64,000 bases of DNA, taken from positions 87,176 through 151,175 of the forward strand of contig JACDDU010000007.1 of NCBI GenBank assembly GCA_013816845.1, given 5' to 3'. This DNA comes from Gammaproteobacteria bacterium. GTDB lineage: Bacteria; Pseudomonadota; Gammaproteobacteria; DSM-16500. A program made the translations under genes and the position numbers. The notes under the pieces are model-generated. The model was not told the DNA's origin, did not search any database, and saw nothing but the letters and a program-made list of their open reading frames with translations. Below are positions 43,714-52,358 of the stretch, piece after piece. Every line of letters begins with the position of its first letter. Within the stretch, counting starts at the first letter, position 1.

Positions 43714-44577
43714 ATGAAGACAACATTGAAACTCAATTATTATGCTCAGCTTATGCGATTGGACAAACCAATCGGTGCATTGTTGCTACTTTGGCCGACA
43801 TTATGGGCTCTTTGGTTGGCAGCGCAGGGTTTACCTAATCCCCTAACATTAGGTATTTTTATTGCTGGTGTTTTTATCATGCGCACTGTCGGTTGCGTAA
43901 TTAACGATATCGCAGATCGTAAAATTGATGCGCAAGTCACTCGTACACGCAATCGGCCTTTAGCAAAAGGGGTTTTAACCCTATTCGAAGCAGTCTCGCT
44001 CGCCATCGTACTTTTTTCAATCGCCCTCATCCTGGTAGTATTTTGTCGACCTTTAACGCTTCAACTTGCTTTTGTTGGAGCTGCGTTAACCCTAGTTTAT
44101 CCCTTCACCAAACGCTTCTTAAATACGCCACAAATCTTCTTAGGAGCAGCTTTTGCCTGGGGTATCCCAATGGCTTATGCAGAAATGACGGGACATGTGC
44201 CTTTTGCAGCCTGGATTTTATATTTAGCAGCATTGGTTTGGCCGGTTATTTACGACACCATGTATGCGATGGTGGATCGGGCAGATGATATTAAAATTCC
44301 AATCCGTTCAACTGCTATTTTCTTTGGTAGCTTTGACCTTTTGATAATTATTCTATTACAAATTATCTTTATGACCCTCATGATTTTGGTCGGTCAATTT
44401 GATCAACTTCATTTAGGTTATTACGTCACTCTTGTAGTCGTGGCTGGTTTATTTACTTACCAAAATATTTTAATTAAATCGCGGCTCCCTGCTGATTGCT
44501 TTCTCGCGTTTAAGAATAATAATTGGGTGGGCATGGTTATTTTTTTAGGCATCGTTTGGGATTTTGCTCACTCGTAA
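43714..44577 (+). CDS. ubiA: 4-hydroxybenzoate octaprenyltransferase
   Basis: UbiA attaches the polyprenyl tail to 4-hydroxybenzoate in the inner membrane, an early step of ubiquinone synthesis. The 287-residue product (E. coli 290) has about eight membrane spans and both prenyl-diphosphate/Mg motifs: NDIADRKIDAQVTRTRNRPL (near 65-85) and DTMYAMVDRADDIKI (near 185-200). No clear ribosome binding site is seen, but the start MKTTLKLNYYAQLMRLDKPIG fits the family. Confidence 0.95.
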   Translation: MKTTLKLNYYAQLMRLDKPIGALLLLWPTLWALWLAAQGLPNPLTLGIFIAGVFIMRTVGCVINDIADRKIDAQVTRTRNRPLAKGVLTLFEAVSLAIVLFSIALILVVFCRPLTLQLAFVGAALTLVYPFTKRFLNTPQIFLGAAFAWGIPMAYAEMTGHVPFAAWILYLAALVWPVIYDTMYAMVDRADDIKIPIRSTAIFFGSFDLLIIILLQIIFMTLMILVGQFDQLHLGYYVTLVVVAGLFTYQNILIKSRLPADCFLAFKNNNWVGMVIFLGIVWDFAHS

Positions 44578-44610
44578 AATTAAAAAAAATAAGTGCATGG
44601 TAACTTTTAT

Positions 44611-45723
44611 ATGAAAATAGTCGCGGATTCTCAAATCCCATTTATCAAAGATTTTTTTGAAAGCTACGGTGATTTAATTTTAAAATCCGGACGTGAAATA
44701 GAACCTCTTGATATCAAAGACGCAGATATGTTGTTGGTGCGCTCTATTACCCCAGTTACCGCATCCCTTTTAGAAAGAAGTAGCGTCAAATTTGTGGGAA
44801 GTATAACCGCGGGTGCTGATCATCTTGATATTCAGTTTTTAGAAGCAGCAGCGATTCAATATGCTTTTGCAAAAGGTTTCAATGCACCGCCGGTCGCTGA
44901 TTACGTTGTCAGCATGATTGCCGCATTAAAACGAAAAAAAATACTTCCTGATCGCAAACTAAAAGCTGCTGTTATTGGTGTAGGTAATATTGGTCGATTG
45001 GTAGTGGAGCGATTAAAAATATTAGGAATGGAAGTGATCATGTGCGATCCTCCTCGTGCTCTGGCGGATAAACATTTTATTTCTACAGCACTAGCCGAGA
45101 TCGAGGGGGTGGATATTATCTCGCTCCACGTTCCCTTAACGAAAGAGGGTTCTTACCCCACTTATCATTGCATTGATGATGATTTTTTAAGAAAACAAAA
45201 GCCAGGATGCGTAATCATCAATGCTTCTCGTGGCGATATTATTTCTCCTCCCGCGCTTGAAGCACACGGTAAGCATTTAATTTGGTGTTTGGATGTTTGG
45301 CCGCAAGAACCTTGTATTAATCAAAACTTATTAAAGCAGGCCCTTATTGCAACGCCTCATATTGCTGGCTATTCAGTTCAAAGTAAGCGACGTGGAATCG
45401 AAATGATTTATGATCAAGCCTGCAAAAAGAAAATCATTCATCCTAAAGATATTCCTGCCTTGTCTTTGACGAAACAAACTTTAAATTTCGCCGGAGAAAG
45501 TCATCAGTGGGAAGATATTGTTCTTGGCATTTTTAACCCAGTCATTTTAACTGCGATGATGCGTTCTCAGATTTGCTCTGCTAAAGATCCAGGCCAGGCT
45601 TTTGATGAAATGCGCCGACAATTTAATTATCGATATGAATTTAGCTTTACCAATATTATGAGTTCCCCTCTGCCTGGAGAAGATCAGCAAATTCTCAAAG
45701 CGTTAAACATAACAACACTTTAA
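44611..45723 (+). CDS. pdxB: Erythronate-4-phosphate dehydrogenase
   Basis: PdxB oxidises 4-phosphoerythronate in the deoxyxylulose-5-phosphate-dependent route to pyridoxal phosphate. From ATG 44611 (MKIVADSQIPF) it has 370 residues, close to E. coli PdxB (378). It belongs to the D-2-hydroxyacid dehydrogenase family: NAD-binding AAVIGVGNIGRLVVERL (about 111-127), VDIISLHVPLTKEG, and NASRGDIISPPAL, followed by the PdxB-specific C-terminal dimerisation domain. The stop overlaps the convergent mrcA stop within TTAA. Confidence 0.93.
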   Translation: MKIVADSQIPFIKDFFESYGDLILKSGREIEPLDIKDADMLLVRSITPVTASLLERSSVKFVGSITAGADHLDIQFLEAAAIQYAFAKGFNAPPVADYVVSMIAALKRKKILPDRKLKAAVIGVGNIGRLVVERLKILGMEVIMCDPPRALADKHFISTALAEIEGVDIISLHVPLTKEGSYPTYHCIDDDFLRKQKPGCVIINASRGDIISPPALEAHGKHLIWCLDVWPQEPCINQNLLKQALIATPHIAGYSVQSKRRGIEMIYDQACKKKIIHPKDIPALSLTKQTLNFAGESHQWEDIVLGIFNPVILTAMMRSQICSAKDPGQAFDEMRRQFNYRYEFSFTNIMSSPLPGEDQQILKALNITTL

Positions 45724-48089
45724 TAAATTGATTCGACATCAGGGGGTGAATCGACATTTTCTTGATTATCTTGGTCACTATAAGACAGGTCATCGGTATC
45801 GTCTTTATCAGGCAAGAAGGGTAGCATGAAGTATTCAAATTGAGCCACTGTATCGTTAGCAGTAGCACGTCGACCTGATAAAGGGTCAATTCGAACACTG
45901 ACAACCCCTTCTGGTTGCAGCAAGGGCCGGTCGGGTTTCCCTTTTAATGCTTCTTGAATAAATTGCATCCACATCGGTAAGGCCGCTTGGGCACCATACT
46001 CATGAAGCGATTGCGGTTGATCGAATCCCATCCACGAGATCGCAACAATGTCCGGGTTATATCCTGCAAACCAAGCATCAACTTGATTTTGCGTAGTTCC
46101 TGTTTTACCAGCTAAATCATTACGTCCTAAATTTTTAGCAAGTTTCGCTGTTCCACGTTGGATCACATCATGCAAAGTTGAAGTAATTAGAAAAGCATTT
46201 TGCGGGGAGATGACCCGTTGTGCTGGAACCACGTCATTCCCACAATCATTTTGACAAGCAACGAGGGGTTTAGCTTGATAAATAATTTCTTCTTGCGAAT
46301 TTTGGATGGTATCAATGATGTAAGGAACAACTTTCATTCCACCATTTGCAAAAACTGCAAATGCTTGTGCCATTTGCAAAGGTGTGACGAGCGCTGTGCC
46401 CAAGGCAAGTGATAAGCCAGGTGGTAATTGACTTGGAGCAAAACCAAAACGTTTTAAATAATGAATCGCGTATGGAACACCCATTAAAGCTAGCAAGCGG
46501 ATTGAAACAAGGTTGCGTGATTCAATAATAGCGGTCCGTAAACGCGTTGGACCATAGAATTTATGATTGACATTTTGGGGTCGCCATAAACTATTGTCGT
46601 TAGGGTTTTCAATGACGAGCGGAGCGTCGTTAATAACAGTTGCTAAGGTATAACCCCGTTCAAGCGCGGCGGAGTAAATGAAGGGTTTGAAGCTTGAGCC
46701 AGGTTGGCGTTCGGCATTCGTAATGCGATTAAACTTGCTATGGTTGTAATCAAAACCACCCATCATCGCTAGAATTGCACCATTTTGGGGGTTCAAAGCG
46801 ACAAGGCCCGCTTCGGCTTTGGGGAGTTGAGCGAGTTGATAACCATTATTTTGTTGGGGTTGGATGTAAACGACGTCACCCAGCGCGACGACTTGCTGAG
46901 GCGAGTGTGGTTTTGGACCAAGATAGTCAGGGCTTACTTGTTTACGTGCCCACGCTAAACCTTCCCAGGGAATAATAATAAAGTCCCCGTTATCATTCAT
47001 GACGGTAATAGACCGCGGTGTAATTTCAAAAACGACGGCAGGTGTAAGATTGCTAATTTGTGGAATGCGACGTAATTTAATTTGCCAAGCATCAACTCGA
47101 TCAAGCTCAGGTGATCCGAAGTTAGCAACTGGGCCGCGATAGCCATGTCGTTGGTCATAGGCAAGTAAATTATCGCGGACGGAAAGATTGGCGAGATCTT
47201 GCAGCTTACTATCCACTGTTGTATAGACTCGAAAGCCATCGGTATAAATACTATCGCCATACATTTGTTCTAATTGTGCGCGAACTAACTCTGCAACATA
47301 GGGGGCTTTCACTTCAGTACGCAAATCATGATAACTTGCATCTAACGGCATTTTTAAAGCTGCTTCATAAGTTTTATCATCAATATATTCTTGTTCATGC
47401 ATTCGACCTAAAACATGATTACGTCGTTTGAGCGCCGCTTGCGGGTTAGCCAAAGGATTCAGCGTGGAAGGCGCTTTTGGTAAGCCTGCTAATACAGCGT
47501 ATTGATCGATCGAGAGTTCGTTTAAATGTTTCCCATAATAAATTTCAGCGGCCGCCTCTACACCATAAGCGCGATTGCCTAGGAAAACTTTATTTAAGTA
47601 AAGTTCAAGAATTTTTTCTTTTTTTAATTTATTTTCAATTTTGATCGCTAATAGAATTTCACGTAATTTACGTCCAAAAGTTTTATTACGCGATAGATAA
47701 AAACTTCGTGCAACTTGCATCGTGATAGTGCTTCCACCTTGCAATTTTTTACCCGTTAAAACGAGTTGCACGGCAGCCCGGCCTAAGCCTTGAATATCCA
47801 CCCCTTTGTGTTTGAAATAGCGCTGATCTTCAGTAGCAAGAACAGCTTGAATGAGGGGTTGTGGAATTTCACGATACGGTAATGGAATGCGTCGTTTTTC
47901 GCCAAAAGTTGCAAGCAACTTTTTGTCATGCGTGAAGATTTGTAAGGGAACTTGTAGTTGAACGGTGTTCAACGCTTCAATATCAGGCAACTCATATTCG
48001 ATGTAATAAAGAACACCAAGCACAGCAACTGTGCAAAGCAGCAGTGAAAGAATAATGAGCTTACGTATTAAACCAAGAAAACGATTCAT
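45720..48089 (-). CDS. mrcA: Penicillin-binding protein 1A
   Basis: PBP1A is a bifunctional peptidoglycan synthase: an N-terminal glycosyltransferase and C-terminal transpeptidase in the periplasm, anchored by one N-terminal span (residues 9-29). The 789-residue product has the catalytic glutamate in ATEDQRYFKHKG (E87), GGSTITMQVARSFYL, an OB-like insert (about 300-415), and the transpeptidase motifs SSFK (near 465), SRN and KTGTT. It is divergent from pilM with 195 bases between, the same arrangement as in many gammaproteobacteria (mrcA next to pilMNOPQ or hofMNOPQ). Confidence 0.96.
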   Translation of the reverse strand: MNRFLGLIRKLIILSLLLCTVAVLGVLYYIEYELPDIEALNTVQLQVPLQIFTHDKKLLATFGEKRRIPLPYREIPQPLIQAVLATEDQRYFKHKGVDIQGLGRAAVQLVLTGKKLQGGSTITMQVARSFYLSRNKTFGRKLREILLAIKIENKLKKEKILELYLNKVFLGNRAYGVEAAAEIYYGKHLNELSIDQYAVLAGLPKAPSTLNPLANPQAALKRRNHVLGRMHEQEYIDDKTYEAALKMPLDASYHDLRTEVKAPYVAELVRAQLEQMYGDSIYTDGFRVYTTVDSKLQDLANLSVRDNLLAYDQRHGYRGPVANFGSPELDRVDAWQIKLRRIPQISNLTPAVVFEITPRSITVMNDNGDFIIIPWEGLAWARKQVSPDYLGPKPHSPQQVVALGDVVYIQPQQNNGYQLAQLPKAEAGLVALNPQNGAILAMMGGFDYNHSKFNRITNAERQPGSSFKPFIYSAALERGYTLATVINDAPLVIENPNDNSLWRPQNVNHKFYGPTRLRTAIIESRNLVSIRLLALMGVPYAIHYLKRFGFAPSQLPPGLSLALGTALVTPLQMAQAFAVFANGGMKVVPYIIDTIQNSQEEIIYQAKPLVACQNDCGNDVVPAQRVISPQNAFLITSTLHDVIQRGTAKLAKNLGRNDLAGKTGTTQNQVDAWFAGYNPDIVAISWMGFDQPQSLHEYGAQAALPMWMQFIQEALKGKPDRPLLQPEGVVSVRIDPLSGRRATANDTVAQFEYFMLPFLPDKDDTDDLSYSDQDNQENVDSPPDVESIY

Positions 48090-48284
48090 GGCAGAAAAAA
48101 GTCTTGCATTTTATGGGGCGTAAAGTATATTAGCATGCTCTCAAACGTTCAACCCTTCCCTCCATTGTTGCCTATTGTATCAGCTTTTTTTTGACTTCGC
48201 AGAAAATATCCTTCCATTTCTTTTTTCATCTCTTAACTCTATTTCTAACCTTTACCTTTACCCCTTTTTTATTCGGAGGCCATT

Positions 48285-49214
48285 TTGAAATTTGGTTTAA
48301 ATAAACACATATCTTGCGTGGGGTTAGATATTCAACCTCATGAAATTCGATTAGTACAATTACGTCAAACTCGAAATTCTTTTGTTTTAGAATACGTTAT
48401 TCGACATCAAGTTACTTCACCTCTAATCGTCGATGATCTTATTCAAGTGAAAGCATTAACTGATGCACTGTCGACCTTGGCGGAAAGTTTACCAGCCAAG
48501 GAAATCCAAGTGTCATTCTGCTTACCCGCCCATTGGGTCAAAATGCAAATTATACAGGTACCGCGTTATTCAACATCGGAAGAGATTATTGAAGCAATTA
48601 AACAAGAGGTGGTTCAAACCTCACCTTACGGTCAAGAGGCATTATGTATTGATTACACTGTGCTCTGCACTAAAGAAGACTGTCATGAAATTTATTTTGC
48701 CGTAGCAAAAGAGGCCTTAGTAACGCAAGTTGTCCAAGCGATTCATACCGTCACTAACTTCCACGTCAAGATTATCGATATCGATCTCTATGCTTTAATT
48801 CGGCTGATGACTCACGGTTTTGATTTTTTGCCCACAGAACAAGTTCAGGGGCTTTTGCAATTGACGGACCGTAATGCTTGTTTAGTTTTATTTAATGATG
48901 AGCGTATTTTATTTCATACTCAATGGCAATATTCACATGAAAAGGAGCTAGACCATGTTTTAAAAGATAACATTGAGTTTGGTTTATCCCTTCAACAAAC
49001 CCAGCAATTATCTTGTTTGACTGTGTCTGGGGAATCCACTGAAGTTGAACGCTTATTTGCAATAACACCGATCGTTGCTAAACGCTTGCGGCAATTTGAT
49101 TTGTCTTCGGTTTTTATCACTGCCGCCCATCTTGGACAGGCGCAATTAAAACAAGATGCTCATTATTTACTGGCAGCTAGCGGTGCAGCCATGCGCCGCG
49201 TACCCAAATGGTAG
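48285..49214 (+). CDS. pilM: PilM/HofM-type pilus or competence assembly protein
   Basis: PilM is an actin-like cytoplasmic ATPase-fold protein that binds the N-terminus of PilN and links the inner-membrane platform to the cytoplasm. The 309-residue product begins with the PilM fold (VGLDIQPHEIRLVQLRQ) and has SFCLPAHWVKMQIIQVP and further conserved blocks. The start is TTG 48285, supported by GGAGG 5 bases upstream. pilN overlaps its end by 7 bases. Confidence 0.88.
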   Translation: MKFGLNKHISCVGLDIQPHEIRLVQLRQTRNSFVLEYVIRHQVTSPLIVDDLIQVKALTDALSTLAESLPAKEIQVSFCLPAHWVKMQIIQVPRYSTSEEIIEAIKQEVVQTSPYGQEALCIDYTVLCTKEDCHEIYFAVAKEALVTQVVQAIHTVTNFHVKIIDIDLYALIRLMTHGFDFLPTEQVQGLLQLTDRNACLVLFNDERILFHTQWQYSHEKELDHVLKDNIEFGLSLQQTQQLSCLTVSGESTEVERLFAITPIVAKRLRQFDLSSVFITAAHLGQAQLKQDAHYLLAASGAAMRRVPKW

Positions 49215-49729
49215 AGTTCAATTTATTGGATTGGCGCGAAGCTAAGTACGAATTTGAACAAAGTGAAATAAAAAAAATAATGCTAGCCTTCATTTTATTG
49301 ACATTGATTATCTGGCTCATAGCTCACTTAGTCTTATCTCTTTATTTGAATCATCTTAATAGTAAATCCTTACAGTATGAAGCGGAGCGGGAGGACAATC
49401 CTGGTCTGATAACAGGAGAAAGAAGTTTCTTAACTCAATTAAAACTTCATCAAAATGACATCATCGATTTGTTTGAAATCCTACATCATCCGCATCAGGA
49501 TGCACTTTGCTTTACGAGTATGCGTCGTGAAGATAATAAAATTATTTTTAAAGGAGTGGCTGCTTCATTAGCTGATTTAACCCATTTCCTTAAAACTTGG
49601 GTGAACTTAAAACATTTTAGTGAAGTTAAGCTTCAACAGATTCAATGGCAAGAAAGCAATATTAGCTTCCAACTATGCGGTATTGAACAATATCCTTCAT
49701 TCCAGTCATTGTTCATTGAAAAAAATTAA
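49208..49729 (+). CDS. pilN: PilN/HofN-type inner-membrane assembly protein
   Basis: PilN forms the inner-membrane alignment complex with PilO and binds PilM through its N-terminus. The 173-residue product begins MVEFNLLDWREAKYE, which corresponds to the PilM-binding INLLPWR-type motif, has one membrane span near 25-46 and a periplasmic domain with coiled-coil then ferredoxin-like pattern. It overlaps pilM by 7 bases and the next gene by 1 base. Confidence 0.85.
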   Translation: MVEFNLLDWREAKYEFEQSEIKKIMLAFILLTLIIWLIAHLVLSLYLNHLNSKSLQYEAEREDNPGLITGERSFLTQLKLHQNDIIDLFEILHHPHQDALCFTSMRREDNKIIFKGVAASLADLTHFLKTWVNLKHFSEVKLQQIQWQESNISFQLCGIEQYPSFQSLFIEKN

Positions 49730-50529
49730 TGATGTATCGGTTAAGGTGGTTATACGGATTGATGGTGGGTTTCGGTTTAGGCGCTATCGCTTGGATTATT
49801 GATGTGGATTCTTTATATCATCAATATAAGTCAATAATTGCCACGCGTGATACATCAGTCCCCTCAATGGATGTGACTTCTTCCTTACCTATCCTACCTG
49901 CAAAGGAAACAAATCTTTCTAAAGCGCTGCTCAATGAGGCAAATTTTTCCCTACAAGTCACAGAGACAATAAGAGAAATTGCTACGCAACATGCAGTGGA
50001 TATTATTCAACTGAATTTTCTCGAAGATAAAGTGAGCCAGGAAGTAAGCAAATTACACCTAAAGATAAGGGGTCCTTTTAATAAGGTCACAGGATTTATC
50101 GAAACAATGGTACAGAATGCATTACCTATTGCTATTACCAACTTTAAGTATGGCCGACTCGTCACTGGAGATTATCAAATGCAAATGGATTTATGGGCGG
50201 TTAAAGCACAATGGTGCGAAAAGCTTAACATTAACTTGAAAGAAAAAACCCGATCGCTTTTCTGTTCGAACCCCTCTCAATTGCAAAATTTTAATGCCGT
50301 TTATACGACAATCAACTATCCATTTAAACAGTTGCAATTAGTCGGCCTATTACAACAAGGTTCTCAAGCTGTAGCTCTAATTCGCTTACCAACGTTGCAA
50401 ATTATCCATGTAAAAGTTGGTGCTTTGTTGGGAGTAGAAAAAAATAAAGTTGTTGCGATTGATAGTCATGCTGTACATCTCATTACCCAGCAATCACAGC
50501 AACTTGTGATGCACTTAAAGGTTAATTAA
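49729..50529 (+). CDS. Apparent PilO-PilP fusion protein
   Basis: The single 266-residue frame seems to hold two proteins that are normally separate. Residues about 8-26 are a membrane span; about 55-165 resemble the PilO periplasmic domain (LHLKIRGPFNKVTGFIETMV and the following YGRLVTGDYQMQMDLWA). About 185-266 resemble PilP: after a short linker, YPFKQLQLVGLLQQGSQAVALIRL, then IIHVKVGALLGVEKNKVVAI and a strand-rich end, as in the PilP beta domain. No stop codon, lipobox or second ribosome binding site lies between the two parts. PilO belongs to the inner-membrane platform and PilP joins it to the secretin PilQ. It lies between pilN and pilQ, exactly where pilO and pilP should be. The PilP part is identified by pattern only. 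Confidence 0.78.
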   Translation: MMYRLRWLYGLMVGFGLGAIAWIIDVDSLYHQYKSIIATRDTSVPSMDVTSSLPILPAKETNLSKALLNEANFSLQVTETIREIATQHAVDIIQLNFLEDKVSQEVSKLHLKIRGPFNKVTGFIETMVQNALPIAITNFKYGRLVTGDYQMQMDLWAVKAQWCEKLNINLKEKTRSLFCSNPSQLQNFNAVYTTINYPFKQLQLVGLLQQGSQAVALIRLPTLQIIHVKVGALLGVEKNKVVAIDSHAVHLITQQSQQLVMHLKVN

Positions 50530-50530
50530 A

Positions 50531-51757
50531 ATGAGATGGTTAAGATTTTTCCTTGTGATCGGTTTCTGGATTTTAAGTAACAATGCTGTTCATGCAGTTC
50601 CCTTTAAATTTTCCATGCAGCAAATGGATTTGCCACAAGCTATTCAAGCTTTAGCTCAATTTTTGAATATGAATGTAATGATTAGTCCGCAAGTGAAAGG
50701 TAATGTCACATTGCAATTGCAAGAAACCTCCGCTCACAGTGCTTTTAAACTGCTTCTTGCTGCCCACAATCTGGTAGCTTGGAAAGAGGGCGAAGCTTAT
50801 TTTGTAGCGCCCACCTCGGCATTATTAAAGCACCATGACGAACGCCATAAATGGAAAGAAGCGGAAGCGTTACATGAGCCGCTCTTAACGATCATTTGGC
50901 AAATTAAATATGCAAAAGCACTAGATATTGCTCACTTGGTTCAGCAGGACGGTGTTTCCCTATTGTCTGCACGCGGTACGTTACGCGTGGATGAACGTGC
51001 TAATATTATTTGTATTCAAGACAGTGCTTCGAAACTTAGAATGATTCGCCAATTATTGAAACGCGTTGATATCCCTGTTCAGCAAATTGTCATAGAAGCG
51101 CGAATTGCCAGTATTGATCATGATTATGAGAAAGAGCTTGGCTTGTCCTTTGCGGTAGCGCCAACTGTTTCGTCGAGCGAGCCACGGCATCAACAAGGGC
51201 AAACACAACGCGGTCAATACAGTCTGGCCTCTGTTGTGCTAGCGGACAGTGAACGATTAGATGTAAAATTATCCGCATTGGAAAAGGCAGGCCATGCTGA
51301 ACTGATTTCTAGTCCAAGCTTATTCTCGACGAATCAGCAGACTGCATCAATTGAGGCTGGTGAAGAGATCCCCTATCAAGAAGTCAGCGAAAGTGGGGGC
51401 ACAGCAGTGGTTTTTAAAAAGGCAGTCTTAAGTCTTAAAGTTACACCACAAATTTTGCCTGGCAATAAAGTATTACTACAACTTGCTATAAATCAAGATC
51501 GCCCGAATAATAAATTAATTCAAGGCGTGCCGACGATTAGTACACGGCAAATTGTAACGAGTGTATTAGTTCAGTCGGGTCACACTGTTGTTTTAGGTGG
51601 AATTTACGAAGCGAATCAGGAGAATGTTCAAGCTGGTGTTCCTTATCTTGAACAATTACCTTTGATAGGTGCTTTATTTAGCGAACGAAGTAAGCGAAAG
51701 AGCAGGCGAGAGTTATTAATTGTTGTTACCCCTAAAATTGTTGCCAATAATTTATGA
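50531..51757 (+). CDS. pilQ: PilQ/HofQ-type secretin
   Basis: Secretin that forms the outer-membrane pore for type IV pili or DNA uptake. The 408-residue product has a Sec signal peptide (cleavage near residue 23), an N-terminal STN/N0 domain (FKFSMQQMDLPQAIQALAQF), one N1-type domain and the conserved secretin domain (about 185-405) with VVLGGIYE and VPYLEQLPLIGALF. It is much shorter than typical PilQ (about 700), lacks the AMIN domains, and is similar in size to HofQ/ComE of the E. coli and Haemophilus competence clusters. It begins 2 bases after the upstream gene and overlaps aroK by 4 bases. Confidence 0.9.
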   Translation: MRWLRFFLVIGFWILSNNAVHAVPFKFSMQQMDLPQAIQALAQFLNMNVMISPQVKGNVTLQLQETSAHSAFKLLLAAHNLVAWKEGEAYFVAPTSALLKHHDERHKWKEAEALHEPLLTIIWQIKYAKALDIAHLVQQDGVSLLSARGTLRVDERANIICIQDSASKLRMIRQLLKRVDIPVQQIVIEARIASIDHDYEKELGLSFAVAPTVSSSEPRHQQGQTQRGQYSLASVVLADSERLDVKLSALEKAGHAELISSPSLFSTNQQTASIEAGEEIPYQEVSESGGTAVVFKKAVLSLKVTPQILPGNKVLLQLAINQDRPNNKLIQGVPTISTRQIVTSVLVQSGHTVVLGGIYEANQENVQAGVPYLEQLPLIGALFSERSKRKSRRELLIVVTPKIVANNL

Positions 51758-52290
51758 ATAGTCCACAAAATAATATTTTTTTAGTCGGTCCCATGGGTGC
51801 GGGAAAAACCAGCGTGGGCCGATATTTAGCAAAACAACTCAATAAAGAATTTTTTGATTCGGATGAAGAGATTGAAAAGAAAACTGGTGTTTCTTTAAGC
51901 TGGCTGTTTGATTTGGAAGGGATAGAAGGATATCGCCAAAGAGAAATGAAGGCGATTGATGAATTGAGCGGTTTATCAAATATAGTTCTTTCCACTGGGG
52001 GTGGCTGTGTCGAGACTCCGGAAGTTCGTGATTATTTAAAGCACCGCGGCATGGTGATCTATATGGAAGTTACCCTTGAAACGCAACTTAGTCGATTAAA
52101 AAAAGATAAAAAACGTCCTTTATTGCAGGGCGATAACCCGCAAGAAGTTTTAATTAAATTATGGAAAGAGCGCGAACCTTTCTATGAAAATATTGCGGAT
52201 TTCACGGTTATCACTGATAGTCGCTCCGTCCGTGATGTCTGCACCGACATTTTGAATTGGTTGGGAATGAATAAAAAGAATTTTGATTGA
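51754..52290 (+). CDS. aroK: Shikimate kinase
   Basis: AroK phosphorylates shikimate with ATP in the pathway to chorismate and aromatic amino acids. The 178-residue product has Walker A GPMGAGKTSVGR (about 9-20), FFDSDEEIEKKTG (shikimate-binding DxD region), the STGGGCVE motif and the lid region KKRPLLQ. It overlaps pilQ by 4 bases (ATGA), the common pilQ-aroK link. aroB normally follows; here a convergent DUF1338 gene follows instead. Confidence 0.96.
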   Translation: MNSPQNNIFLVGPMGAGKTSVGRYLAKQLNKEFFDSDEEIEKKTGVSLSWLFDLEGIEGYRQREMKAIDELSGLSNIVLSTGGGCVETPEVRDYLKHRGMVIYMEVTLETQLSRLKKDKKRPLLQGDNPQEVLIKLWKEREPFYENIADFTVITDSRSVRDVCTDILNWLGMNKKNFD

Positions 52291-52358
52291 CGCAGCTAGG
52301 GTTGCTTTAAGTTTGAATTGCTTTGTAACGCTATTCCAATGGAGGGTTCTATTCTCAA

